Source: Chitinophagales bacterium (GTDB lineage Bacteria; Bacteroidota; Bacteroidia; Chitinophagales; UBA8649). From it: 16,361 nucleotides of DNA. The stretch lies in the NCBI GenBank assembly GCA_016777395.1, contig JADHRO010000017.1:1-16361 (forward strand), written 5' to 3'. Position 1 is the stretch's first letter, and each line of letters starts with the position of its first letter. The notes beneath the pieces were generated by a model. It searched no databases. It was given only the letters and a program-made list of their open reading frames with translations, and was not told the origin of the DNA. Positions 1 to 7,159 of this stretch are shown piece by piece. A program made the translations under genes and the position numbers.

Positions 1-1616
1 CAATAACTTTGCAGAACTTTTTTAGAATGTACCACAAATTGAGTGGTATGACTGGAACTGCTGAAACAGAAAGTCAGGAGTTTTGGGATATTTATAAATT
101 AGATGTAGTGGTTATTCCGACAAACAAACCTCTTGCTCGTAAAGATGAGGACGATTTAATTTATCGAACCACAAGAGAAAAATTTAATGGTATAGCCGAT
201 GAAATTCAAAAGTTAACTGAAGCAGGAAGACCGGTACTAGTGGGTACTACCAATGTGGAGATTTCAGAGCTTATTGGCCGAATGCTCCAAATGAAGGGGA
301 TCCAGCATCAAGTGTTAAATGCAAAACAACATCAACGAGAAGCGGATATTGTAGCTGAAGCAGGTAGAGCGGGAGCGGTAACTATCGCAACTAATATGGC
401 GGGAAGGGGTACCGATATCAAACTGTCTCCCGAAGTTATCGCCGCAGGAGGTTTAGCTATAATAGGGTCAGAACGACACGATTCAAGACGAATAGATCGT
501 CAGTTAAGAGGTCGTGCTGGTCGACAAGGAGATCCAGGATCTTCGCAATTTTTTATCTCTTTAGAAGATAAGCTTATGCGATTGTTTGGTTCTGAAAATA
601 TGGCTAAATGGATGGATCGTCTCGGATTTAAAGAGGGTGAAGTTATTCAGCATTCGATGATTACCAAGAATGTAGAAACGGCACAACGTAAGGTTGAAGA
701 GAATAATTTTGGGGTTAGAAAAAGATTACTAGAGTACGATGACGTGATGAATATGCAGCGTGAAGTGATCTATAAGAAAAGAAGAAATGCTTTGTTCGGT
801 GAGCGGCTTTCAGTAGATATCATGGATTCTTTTCACGGCTTGTGTGAGGAGTTGGTTTTGGGGCATAAGTCTATGGAAGATTTCGAGAGTTTTAAGTTGA
901 ATCTAATTTTATTCTTCGGTATGGAATCCAGTATAAACGAAGAAACTTTTTTGAAGACGAATGCCGATGAGTTAGTAATGGACTTGTACAGAGAAGTTCA
1001 AAAACTATACAAAGAAAAATCTCTACGCATTTCGGAAAGAACCCTCCCAATATTTAAACAAATTCATAAGGATAGAGGCGAAACAGTTAAAAATATTGTA
1101 GTCCCTTTTAGTGATGGTAAAAAAGCATTAAATATTCTAACTCCTTTGGAGAAAAATATTGAAATGGAAGGAAAACAAATCATCACGGAGTTTGAAAAGA
1201 ATGTTTCTCTGGCTATGATTGATGATACATGGAAGCATCATCTTCGTCAAATGGATGATTTGAAAAAAGAAGTACAAAATGCATCATTGGAGCAGAAAGA
1301 TCCATTATTAGTGTATAAATTAGAAGCGTTCAATTTATTTAAAACCTTAGCTTCAAACATTAATCGAAGTGTGGTTTCATTCTTATTTAAAGGCCAGATT
1401 GTAAGCCCAGACGCAAATAATGTAAGAACAAATCAAGAGGCGCAAAGAACGAACTTGGATAATTTAAAGACTTCCCGAAACGAAGGTCCTGATCAAAATA
1501 ATTTAGCTAAACGGGAAAGAAAAGTTGCTGAGCCGGTGCGCGCTCAGCCTAAAGTAGGCCGTAATGAGCCGTGCCCATGTGGAAGTGGTAAAAAATATAA
1601 GTCTTGTCATGGTTAG
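1..1616 (+). CDS. secA: SecA, preprotein translocase ATPase (C-terminal half, 5' end outside window)
   Basis: SecA is the ATPase motor that pushes preproteins through the SecYEG channel. The reading frame is open to the left edge (codons from base 3 read I-T-L-Q-N-F-F-R-M-Y), so the start and first ATPase domain lie outside the window; the TTG at base 9 is internal. Visible parts in order: the end of the preprotein-binding region (KLSGMTGTA), the second nucleotide-binding domain with TNMAGRGTD (bases about 390-416) and QLRGRAGRQGDPGSSQFF (about 500-555), then the helical scaffold and wing domains including DDTWKHHLRQMD. After a polar linker comes the C-terminal zinc and SecB-binding tail, CPCGSGKKYKSCH, with all three Cys and the His present. 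The 3' end is intact. It heads a run of closely spaced genes, with deoC 17 nt downstream. The family assignment is certain; promoter and regulation cannot be seen. Confidence 0.98.
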   Translation, partial: ITLQNFFRMYHKLSGMTGTAETESQEFWDIYKLDVVVIPTNKPLARKDEDDLIYRTTREKFNGIADEIQKLTEAGRPVLVGTTNVEISELIGRMLQMKGIQHQVLNAKQHQREADIVAEAGRAGAVTIATNMAGRGTDIKLSPEVIAAGGLAIIGSERHDSRRIDRQLRGRAGRQGDPGSSQFFISLEDKLMRLFGSENMAKWMDRLGFKEGEVIQHSMITKNVETAQRKVEENNFGVRKRLLEYDDVMNMQREVIYKKRRNALFGERLSVDIMDSFHGLCEELVLGHKSMEDFESFKLNLILFFGMESSINEETFLKTNADELVMDLYREVQKLYKEKSLRISERTLPIFKQIHKDRGETVKNIVVPFSDGKKALNILTPLEKNIEMEGKQIITEFEKNVSLAMIDDTWKHHLRQMDDLKKEVQNASLEQKDPLLVYKLEAFNLFKTLASNINRSVVSFLFKGQIVSPDANNVRTNQEAQRTNLDNLKTSRNEGPDQNNLAKRERKVAEPVRAQPKVGRNEPCPCGSGKKYKSCHG

Positions 1617-1633
1617 GCAAAGTAAATGAGCAA

Positions 1634-2275
1634 ATGAACATTAAAGATAAAATAGAGCATACGATTTTAAAGGCTGACACCTCTCTTAAGGAGATAGAAA
1701 GCCTGTGTAAGGAGGCAATTGATTCTGCGTTTTTTGCGGTTTGTGTGCCACCCTATTTTGTAAAGTATGCCTCTTTAATGTTAAAGAATTCGGAGGTGAA
1801 GGTGATCACGGTTGTTGGTTTTCCTTTGGGCTATAACACGACACCTGCCAAAGTAGAAGAAGCGCGAAAAGCAATGGATGAGGGTGCTGCAGAAATTGAT
1901 ATGGTGATGAATATTGCCGCGCTAAAAAAAGGGGACAACAATTTCGTCTTAAACGATATTCTATCAGTAACCACCTTGGTTCAACTGAAGGGGTGTAAAC
2001 TAAAAGTTATTATTGAAACGGCTATGCTGAGTCAATCAGAAAAGATAACTGCCTGTGAGATATGCGCGAAAGTAGGAGTAGATTTCGTTAAAACTTCTAC
2101 CGGATTTGCTTCTAGCGGAGCAAAAGTAGAAGATATTAAACTCATGAGAAAAATATTGCCTTCTAGCATAAAAATTAAAGCTTCTGGAGGCGTTAAAACT
2201 AAAGATCAGGCGATCAAATTATTAGAAGCGGGAGCGGATAGATTAGGAGCTAGCTCAGGTCCAGCCTTGATTTAA
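1634..2275 (+). CDS. deoC: Deoxyribose-phosphate aldolase
   Basis: DeoC is a class I aldolase that splits 2-deoxyribose 5-phosphate into glyceraldehyde 3-phosphate and acetaldehyde, the last step of deoxynucleoside salvage in the cytoplasm. The protein is 213 residues, a TIM barrel of the short (Bacillus-like) type. The catalytic set is complete: the Schiff-base lysine in VKTSTGF (K153), the second active-site lysine in KASGG (K182) and the aspartate in EIDM (D89). GADRLGASSG near the C-terminus is the usual phosphate-binding end. I chose ATG 1634 over the in-frame TTG at 1604, because that start would overlap secA and add ten residues with no family resemblance. There is no Shine-Dalgarno. 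It sits 17 nt after secA and 9 nt before the next gene, so it is probably read from the same transcript. No other nucleoside-salvage gene is nearby. Confidence 0.95.
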   Translation: MNIKDKIEHTILKADTSLKEIESLCKEAIDSAFFAVCVPPYFVKYASLMLKNSEVKVITVVGFPLGYNTTPAKVEEARKAMDEGAAEIDMVMNIAALKKGDNNFVLNDILSVTTLVQLKGCKLKVIIETAMLSQSEKITACEICAKVGVDFVKTSTGFASSGAKVEDIKLMRKILPSSIKIKASGGVKTKDQAIKLLEAGADRLGASSGPALI

Positions 2276-2284
2276 AAAACGGTT

Positions 2285-2686
2285 ATGAAAAATTTTCTTA
2301 CAATCATATGCCTAATTGCCTTTAGTATAGACATGGCAGATGCGCAAACGTCCATCATTCTTAATGATAAAGTGACATTTGAAAGTAGTTCGGATCTAAA
2401 TTTTTTATTGGATGCACATTATGATAAGAATAAGCATTGTGATTTAATGCAAGGATATCGCATTCAAATTATGAATAGTAGCAACAGGGAAGACGTTTAT
2501 AAAAAAAAAGCAGAGGTATACAGCCGCTACTCAAAGTTTAAGGGTTACATTGTATACGACCAGCCCTACTATAAGCTAAGAATAGGGGATTTTGAAACGA
2601 AATTGGAAGCGCGTAAATTTTTAAACGAAATCATACAGTCTTTCTCCACTGCTTTTATCGTGCGTGATGAGATAAAAATTAATTAG
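2285..2686 (+). CDS. Small secreted SPOR-domain protein
   Basis: A 133-residue exported protein. Residues 1-20 form a short signal peptide (lysine, hydrophobic core, then ADA followed by Q at 21). Residues about 56-130 fit a SPOR domain: GYRIQI opens the first strand, the helix runs through KKKAEVYSRYSKF, then YYKLRIGDF (residues 95-103, the family hallmark), a second helix at LEARKFLNEI and the final strand AFIVRDEI. SPOR domains bind peptidoglycan stripped of stem peptides, usually at division sites, so a periplasmic wall-binding role is inferred. Between signal and domain are only about 35 residues and no other domain; C52 is the only mature cysteine and there is no lipobox. It lies 9 nt after deoC and 1 nt before the amidohydrolase gene, which suggests co-expression. 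The exact role is unknown. Confidence 0.85.
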   Translation: MKNFLTIICLIAFSIDMADAQTSIILNDKVTFESSSDLNFLLDAHYDKNKHCDLMQGYRIQIMNSSNREDVYKKKAEVYSRYSKFKGYIVYDQPYYKLRIGDFETKLEARKFLNEIIQSFSTAFIVRDEIKIN

Positions 2687-2687
2687 A

Positions 2688-3875
2688 ATGGCTATGGATA
2701 TATTGAATCATATTAAGCAATTGTCCCTTGAAATACATCCTCAGTTAATTGAGTGGAGAAGACACTTGCATCAATATCCTGAGTTATCTTTCCAAGAACA
2801 TAACACCTCAAAATTTATTTCTAAAGCATTGCAAACATACAAGATTCCTCATACCACAGGAATCGCCCAAACAGGTATAGTCGCATTGATTGAAGGAAAT
2901 AATCCTAGCAGCAGGTGCGTGGCATTGCGCGCTGACATGGATGCATTACCAATTTTAGAAAAGAACTCCTTTGATTTTATTTCTAAAAACAAAGGAGTAA
3001 TGCATGCTTGTGGGCACGACTTTCATACAAGTAATTTACTGGGGGCTGCAATTATTTTACAAGCAATTCGGGAACGATTTGAAGGAACAATAAAACTGAT
3101 TTTTCAACCTTCAGAAGAGAAAATTCCGAGTGGAGCTCCTGCAATGATCGATGCAGGGGTACTAGAGAACCCTAAAGTTGAAGCAATTTTTGGAATGCAT
3201 GTATCTCCAGAGCTTCCTACCGGTACATTCGGTTTTAGAGGAGGTCAGTTTATGGCATCTGCCGATGAAATATACTTGACGGTAAAAGGCAAAGGAGGGC
3301 ATGCTGCTTTTCCGCACACATTAATTGATCCCGTCCTTGTTGCTGCGCAAATACTCGTCAACCTTCAGCAAGTGATTAGTCGGAGAAAACCGCCATTCGA
3401 TGCGGGCGTTTTATCCTTTGGAAAGTTGGAAGCCTTGGGTGCTACGAACATTATCCCGGATGAAGTGAAGATAGCTGGAACTTTTCGAGCCATGAACGAA
3501 GATTTTCGGCTTAAATCACATACATTAATTAAGCAGATAGCTGAGGAAACCGCTAACGCTAGTGGCGCTTCTTGTGAGGTAAATATTTTAATAGGCTATC
3601 CCTTTCTTTATAATGATGAATCCTTAACCGAACGAAGTAAACAACGGGCAAAAGTATTTAACGACCATATTCAAGTGTTGGACGTTCCACCAAGAATGGG
3701 AGCTGAAGACTTTGCTTATTATTCTCAAAAAGTACCTGCTTGCTTTATTCGAATAGGTACTGGTAATGAAGAGAAAGGAAGCACCAACGGGCTGCACTCC
3801 CCCAATTTTAACGTAGATGATGAGGCCTTACTTCATGGAGCTGGATTATTGGCTTGGTTAGCAATAAATCAATAA
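2688..3875 (+). CDS. M20-family amidohydrolase (N-acyl-amino-acid / aminoacylase type)
   Basis: A 395-residue metallohydrolase of the M20D group (aminoacylase, hippurate hydrolase and IAA-amino-acid hydrolase relatives), which removes acyl groups from amino acids or small peptides. Family landmarks in order: WRRHLHQYPELSFQE (residues 23-37), ALRADMDALP (79-88), the metal-binding MHACGHD (C108, H110), PSEEK with the catalytic glutamates (E143, E144), GMHV (H171), the dimerisation domain around GGHAAFPH (203-210), MGAEDFAYY (337-345) and GLHSPNF (H370). All expected metal ligands are present. There is no signal peptide, so it should be cytoplasmic. ATG 2688 is one base after the preceding stop; a second in-frame ATG at 2694 is possible. 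The true substrate cannot be read from sequence. Neighbours give no pathway clue beyond co-transcription with the SPOR-protein gene. Confidence 0.93.
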   Translation: MAMDILNHIKQLSLEIHPQLIEWRRHLHQYPELSFQEHNTSKFISKALQTYKIPHTTGIAQTGIVALIEGNNPSSRCVALRADMDALPILEKNSFDFISKNKGVMHACGHDFHTSNLLGAAIILQAIRERFEGTIKLIFQPSEEKIPSGAPAMIDAGVLENPKVEAIFGMHVSPELPTGTFGFRGGQFMASADEIYLTVKGKGGHAAFPHTLIDPVLVAAQILVNLQQVISRRKPPFDAGVLSFGKLEALGATNIIPDEVKIAGTFRAMNEDFRLKSHTLIKQIAEETANASGASCEVNILIGYPFLYNDESLTERSKQRAKVFNDHIQVLDVPPRMGAEDFAYYSQKVPACFIRIGTGNEEKGSTNGLHSPNFNVDDEALLHGAGLLAWLAINQ

Positions 3876-3905
3876 AATAATAGTTCTTATTGAAACCCCA
3901 TAAAA

Positions 3906-4844
3906 ATGAAATTAAACACCCCCCTAAAAGCTAAGAATATAGCAGGAAGATATAATGCCCAACTAATCGGAAATGAAGATGCAGAAATTGGAAGTTTAAA
4001 TGAAATTCATAAATTGACAGCGGATTCACTCACCTTCGTAGATCATCCGAAGTACTACAATAAGGTTTTAGAAAGTAAGGCAAGGGTAGTTTTAATTAAT
4101 CAAGTCGTTAAATGTCCCCAAGGGAAAACCTTATTGGTAGTAGATAATCCTTTTGAGGTATACAATGAGCTTGCTTTAAAAGCCAGACCTTTTCTGCCCT
4201 CTTCGGAGATGATTTCGCCTTTAGCAGAGATAGGCGCAGGGACAATAATCCAACCCAATGTGTTTATTGGTAATCATGTCAAAGTTGGTAAAAATTGTAT
4301 TATTCATCCCCACGTTACCTTATACGATTATGCAGAAATCGGAGATAATGTAATCATTCATTCTAACACAACAATAGGTAGTGATGCATTCTACGTGCAT
4401 AAGAAAGAGCATGAATATGAGAAAATGCATACTATCGGTAAAGCGATTGTGGAAAATGATGTTGAAATAGGGTCCTCATGCACGGTTGATAGTGGAGTAT
4501 CTGGAGATACAATTATTGGAAAGGGAACCAAGCTAGATAGTCAGGTTCATGTAGGGCATGGTGTAGTTATTGGTAAGAATTGTTTGCTGTGCGCCCAAGT
4601 TGCCATTGCTGGTAAATCTATACTTGAGGATGAAGTCATATTATATGGTAAAGTCGGAGTTTCCAAGGATGTTATTATTGGCAAAAAAGCAATTGTTTTG
4701 GCTTCTTCTAATGTAGGTAAAAATCTAGATCCAGGGGGGACTTATTTTGGCTCTCCAGCTATAAATGCACGGGATAAATGGAAGGAAATGGCGATTGTTC
4801 GGATGCTTCCTAAACGATGGAGTCAAATTGTATTTCGAGATTAA
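3906..4844 (+). CDS. LpxD-like UDP-3-O-acyl-glucosamine N-acyltransferase paralogue
   Basis: A 312-residue left-handed beta-helix acyltransferase. The N-terminal part (about 1-100) matches the LpxD uridine-binding domain, with SLTFVDHPKY and LLVVDNPFEVY. From about 105 onward come hexapeptide repeats of the I-G-x-x-x-x type, then a C-terminal helix (KWKEMAIVRMLPKRW). LpxD adds the amide-linked acyl chain to UDP-3-O-acyl-glucosamine in lipid A synthesis. The catalytic histidine position is kept (H218 in VGHGV). Several otherwise conserved stretches differ: GSDGF is GSDAF followed by YVHKKEHEYEK, and IDRG is VDSG. Bacteroidota often carry a canonical LpxD beside lpxC/fabZ/lpxA plus a second, shorter copy; this looks like the second, so I give no symbol. 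Its substrate is uncertain. It lies 30 nt after the amidohydrolase and probably ends the secA-side operon. Confidence 0.85.
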   Translation: MKLNTPLKAKNIAGRYNAQLIGNEDAEIGSLNEIHKLTADSLTFVDHPKYYNKVLESKARVVLINQVVKCPQGKTLLVVDNPFEVYNELALKARPFLPSSEMISPLAEIGAGTIIQPNVFIGNHVKVGKNCIIHPHVTLYDYAEIGDNVIIHSNTTIGSDAFYVHKKEHEYEKMHTIGKAIVENDVEIGSSCTVDSGVSGDTIIGKGTKLDSQVHVGHGVVIGKNCLLCAQVAIAGKSILEDEVILYGKVGVSKDVIIGKKAIVLASSNVGKNLDPGGTYFGSPAINARDKWKEMAIVRMLPKRWSQIVFRD

Positions 4845-4917
4845 ATAGCTTTTATCCTTCCTTAGTTAAACTACTCAGGACGAGAAAATACAATGGTTTA
4901 GGAGCTTGGCTCACTCA

Positions 4918-5706
4918 TCATTTGACCATGGTGGCATTCTTTGGTCTTTGAACGGATAAATTTATATCAGTCTGCTTTCCTGCTTGGATTAAATTTAAAT
5001 CCAAGCCATACTTAGTCGCAAGTATTAACCCTAATTCATATCGATTCAAATCAACAGGCCCAGGTAAATGATATACCCCTCCATCCCAATCAAGTGCTTC
5101 GATAATTAGCTTTGCTGCATCTTTAGCTTCCAACACACTTCGCACTTCATCCGTAAATAGTAATTGAGGCTTTGCTAGTTTGAGCTTTTCTTTTAATGCG
5201 CGCTCATACCCACCAAGGCTCCCAATCATTAAAGGCATTCTACAAACAACAGCAGCAGGATACACTTGAATAATTTCCTCTTCCGCCTTCAATTTCTGCA
5301 TACCATACTGATTGAGTGGTTGAGCTTTGTCACTCGGTGAATAGCTTCCTTTAGATCCATCAAAAACTTGATCACTTGAAGTAAATACCATCGGAATTTC
5401 TCTTTGCATAGCCGTTTCAGCCAATAGCCTGCTTGCTTGAACATTTATCTTTTGACTTTCCGCAGCATTTTCCTCGCAATCTTGAATGTTTCCATTTGCA
5501 GCCAAATGAACAATCCCATCAAATGTATGACCGTTTAGTTGATTAATAAAATTATCCTTGGATAGATCCAATTGAAGTTCCGTTACCTGTAATTCAGGAT
5601 TTATTGTTCTGCTTACACCAATTATTTGTATATTCTTTTGTCGCGCTCTTTGACAAATATATTGCCCTAAAAATCCGTTGTGACCGGTTAGCAGGATTTT
5701 ATTCAT
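4918..5706 (-). CDS. RmlD-like NAD(P)-dependent sugar-nucleotide reductase (extended SDR)
   Basis: A 262-residue extended short-chain dehydrogenase. The Rossmann motif is TGHNGFLG (residues 7-14), followed by an acidic DLS near 48, VHLAA (66-70), the TSSDQVFDG stretch (109-117) typical of dTDP-4-dehydrorhamnose reductase (RmlD) and the catalytic Y134-x3-K138 pair. CRMPLMIG (155-162) and RPKNATM near the C-terminus also match the RmlD family. RmlD reduces dTDP-4-keto-rhamnose to dTDP-rhamnose. No rmlA, rmlB or rmlC is nearby and the protein is slightly short (RmlD is usually about 290), so it could act on another sugar nucleotide. It is transcribed away from the DUF1015 gene and converges with the LpxD-like gene across 73 nt. 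ATG at 5706 is the only start giving a full Rossmann fold. The family is sure, the substrate is not. Confidence 0.87.
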   Translation of the reverse strand: MNKILLTGHNGFLGQYICQRARQKNIQIIGVSRTINPELQVTELQLDLSKDNFINQLNGHTFDGIVHLAANGNIQDCEENAAESQKINVQASRLLAETAMQREIPMVFTSSDQVFDGSKGSYSPSDKAQPLNQYGMQKLKAEEEIIQVYPAAVVCRMPLMIGSLGGYERALKEKLKLAKPQLLFTDEVRSVLEAKDAAKLIIEALDWDGGVYHLPGPVDLNRYELGLILATKYGLDLNLIQAGKQTDINLSVQRPKNATMVK

Positions 5707-5757
5707 AATTAACAGATTGCTGTTTTATTCTTCTTGCTAATTTAACTAAGTTTACAT

Positions 5758-5765
5758 CAAATATA
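5758..5765 (-). promoter_or_regulatory. Candidate Bacteroidota -7 promoter element for the RmlD-like gene
   Basis: On the minus strand this reads TATATTTG, an exact match to the Bacteroidota -7 consensus TAnnTTTG. It lies 51 nt upstream of the ATG at 5706, in the 65-nt gap between two divergent genes. I see no clear TTG at the expected -33 distance, so this is a partial match. The element reaches to within 7 nt of the DUF1015 start codon, so its upstream half would lie inside that coding sequence. Confidence 0.4.
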
Positions 5766-5771
5766 TAGACT

Positions 5772-7022
5772 ATGGCAAGTATAAAACCTTTTAAAGCTTT
5801 TCGACCTACGAAAGAGAGTGCAGAAAATTTAGCATCTTTTCCTTACGATGTGTTGAATAGTGTGGAGGCACGAAAATTAGCAGCGGGGAACCCTCAATCT
5901 TTTCTGAGAATAAATAAACCAGAGATTGACCTAGCTAAAGATATTAATGTATACGATGAGTCAGTGTATCAAAAAGGGAAGAGTAATTTGGATGATTTCA
6001 TTCAAAAGGGATGGTTTATACAAGATGAAAAACCACTCTTGTATATCTATGCCCAGCGAATGGGCAAACATCTTCAAAAGGGAATTGTGGCATGCAGTTC
6101 GATTGATGATTATTTCAATGATATCATCAAAAAGCACGAGTACACAAGGCCAGTGAAGGAAAAAGATAGAATTGACCATATGTATACTGCAGGAGCGCAT
6201 CTAGGACCGGTTTTTTTAGCGTATAAGCCAATAAAACAAATAGACCAATTGATTGAAGATTGGACGGCGAAGCACAAGCCTCAAAACCAGTTCACAAGTT
6301 CCGACGAGATAGAACACATTACCTGGCTAATAGATGATGAAACGACTATTAAGCAGTTGACGTCTATTTTTGAAGGGCAAGTGAAACACACTTATGTTGC
6401 CGACGGCCACCATCGATCAGCCGCTTCTGCAATTGTGGGACAAAGAATGAGAGATGAGCAAGCGAATCATACCGGAAATGAAGATTATAATTACTTTCTT
6501 TCTGTGCTCTTTCCTGCAGATCAGTTGATGATTATTGATTATAACAGAGTAATCAAAAATCTTCTACCAGACATTTCAACGGACGAGTTTTTGACCGCTT
6601 TATTGAGTAATTTTACAGTTATACCTGAGGATGGTCAAGTGCGCCCAAGTGTGCCTGGAGAATTTGGCTTGTATATTGACAAGCAATGGTATCGCCTTAC
6701 TGCTGATCCGAGTATATGTTCATCCACAGATCCAGTTGCGTGCCTAGATATAAGTATTTTAAGCACCTACGTTATAGATCCACTTTTAGGTATCGCGGAT
6801 CAACGCACCGATAATAGAATCGATTTTGTTGGAGGAATCCGAGGCCTTGATGAATTAGAGCGAAGAGTGGATAATGGAGAGATGAAATTAGCCTTTGCTA
6901 TTCCATCGGTATCAATGGACCAATTGATCAATGTAGCAGATAGCGGGAATGTAATGCCTCCCAAATCTACTTGGTTTGAGCCAAAGTTGCGCAGCGGCCT
7001 ATTTGTGCATAAGTTCAAATAG
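5772..7022 (+). CDS. DUF1015 family protein
   Basis: A 416-residue cytoplasmic protein of the conserved DUF1015 family. The signature segments are at the expected places: IKPFKAFRP (residues 4-12), SFPYDVLN (22-29), PQSFLRINKPE (41-51), the charged KKHEYTRPVKEKDRIDH (120-136) and YVADGHHRSAASA (208-220), the strongest family hallmark and probably part of an active or binding site. There is no signal peptide and no membrane segment. The biochemical role is not established to my knowledge; in many Bacteroidota the gene accompanies the serine-biosynthesis genes serC and serA, hinting at amino-acid metabolism, but neither is in this window. It is divergent from the RmlD-like gene and followed 137 nt later by recG. 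ATG 5772 gives the canonical N-terminus. Full length, no defects seen. Confidence 0.92.
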   Translation: MASIKPFKAFRPTKESAENLASFPYDVLNSVEARKLAAGNPQSFLRINKPEIDLAKDINVYDESVYQKGKSNLDDFIQKGWFIQDEKPLLYIYAQRMGKHLQKGIVACSSIDDYFNDIIKKHEYTRPVKEKDRIDHMYTAGAHLGPVFLAYKPIKQIDQLIEDWTAKHKPQNQFTSSDEIEHITWLIDDETTIKQLTSIFEGQVKHTYVADGHHRSAASAIVGQRMRDEQANHTGNEDYNYFLSVLFPADQLMIIDYNRVIKNLLPDISTDEFLTALLSNFTVIPEDGQVRPSVPGEFGLYIDKQWYRLTADPSICSSTDPVACLDISILSTYVIDPLLGIADQRTDNRIDFVGGIRGLDELERRVDNGEMKLAFAIPSVSMDQLINVADSGNVMPPKSTWFEPKLRSGLFVHKFK

Positions 7023-7159
7023 AGAAGCAAAAAGGGTAAGTATCGTCCACTGGGTTTAAATGGGGAAGCTATTTTATTGCTTTTGTCTTTTGTTTATGGT
7101 TAATCCTTGTTGTTTAGAAGTGAAAATGCAGGTTGAAATATGTAATTTCGTAATTGAAT

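Noticed and set aside
9..11. TTG at base 9 as a start codon for a 535-residue protein
   Set aside because: The frame is open to the left edge and reads as continuous SecA (I-T-L-Q-N-F-F), so this is an internal leucine codon.
4902..4912. GAGC-TTG-GCTC hairpin between the LpxD-like and RmlD-like genes as a bidirectional terminator
   Set aside because: The stem is only four base pairs and no U-run follows on either strand.
7066..7090. AAGC...GCTT stem followed by a T-rich stretch after the DUF1015 gene as a terminator
   Set aside because: Four pairs plus a mismatch give a weak stem with little G-C, so it is not convincing without 3'-end data.
7143..7150. TAATTTCG as a -7 promoter element for recG
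   Set aside because: It has a mismatch in the core TTTG and lies only 9 nt before the start codon.
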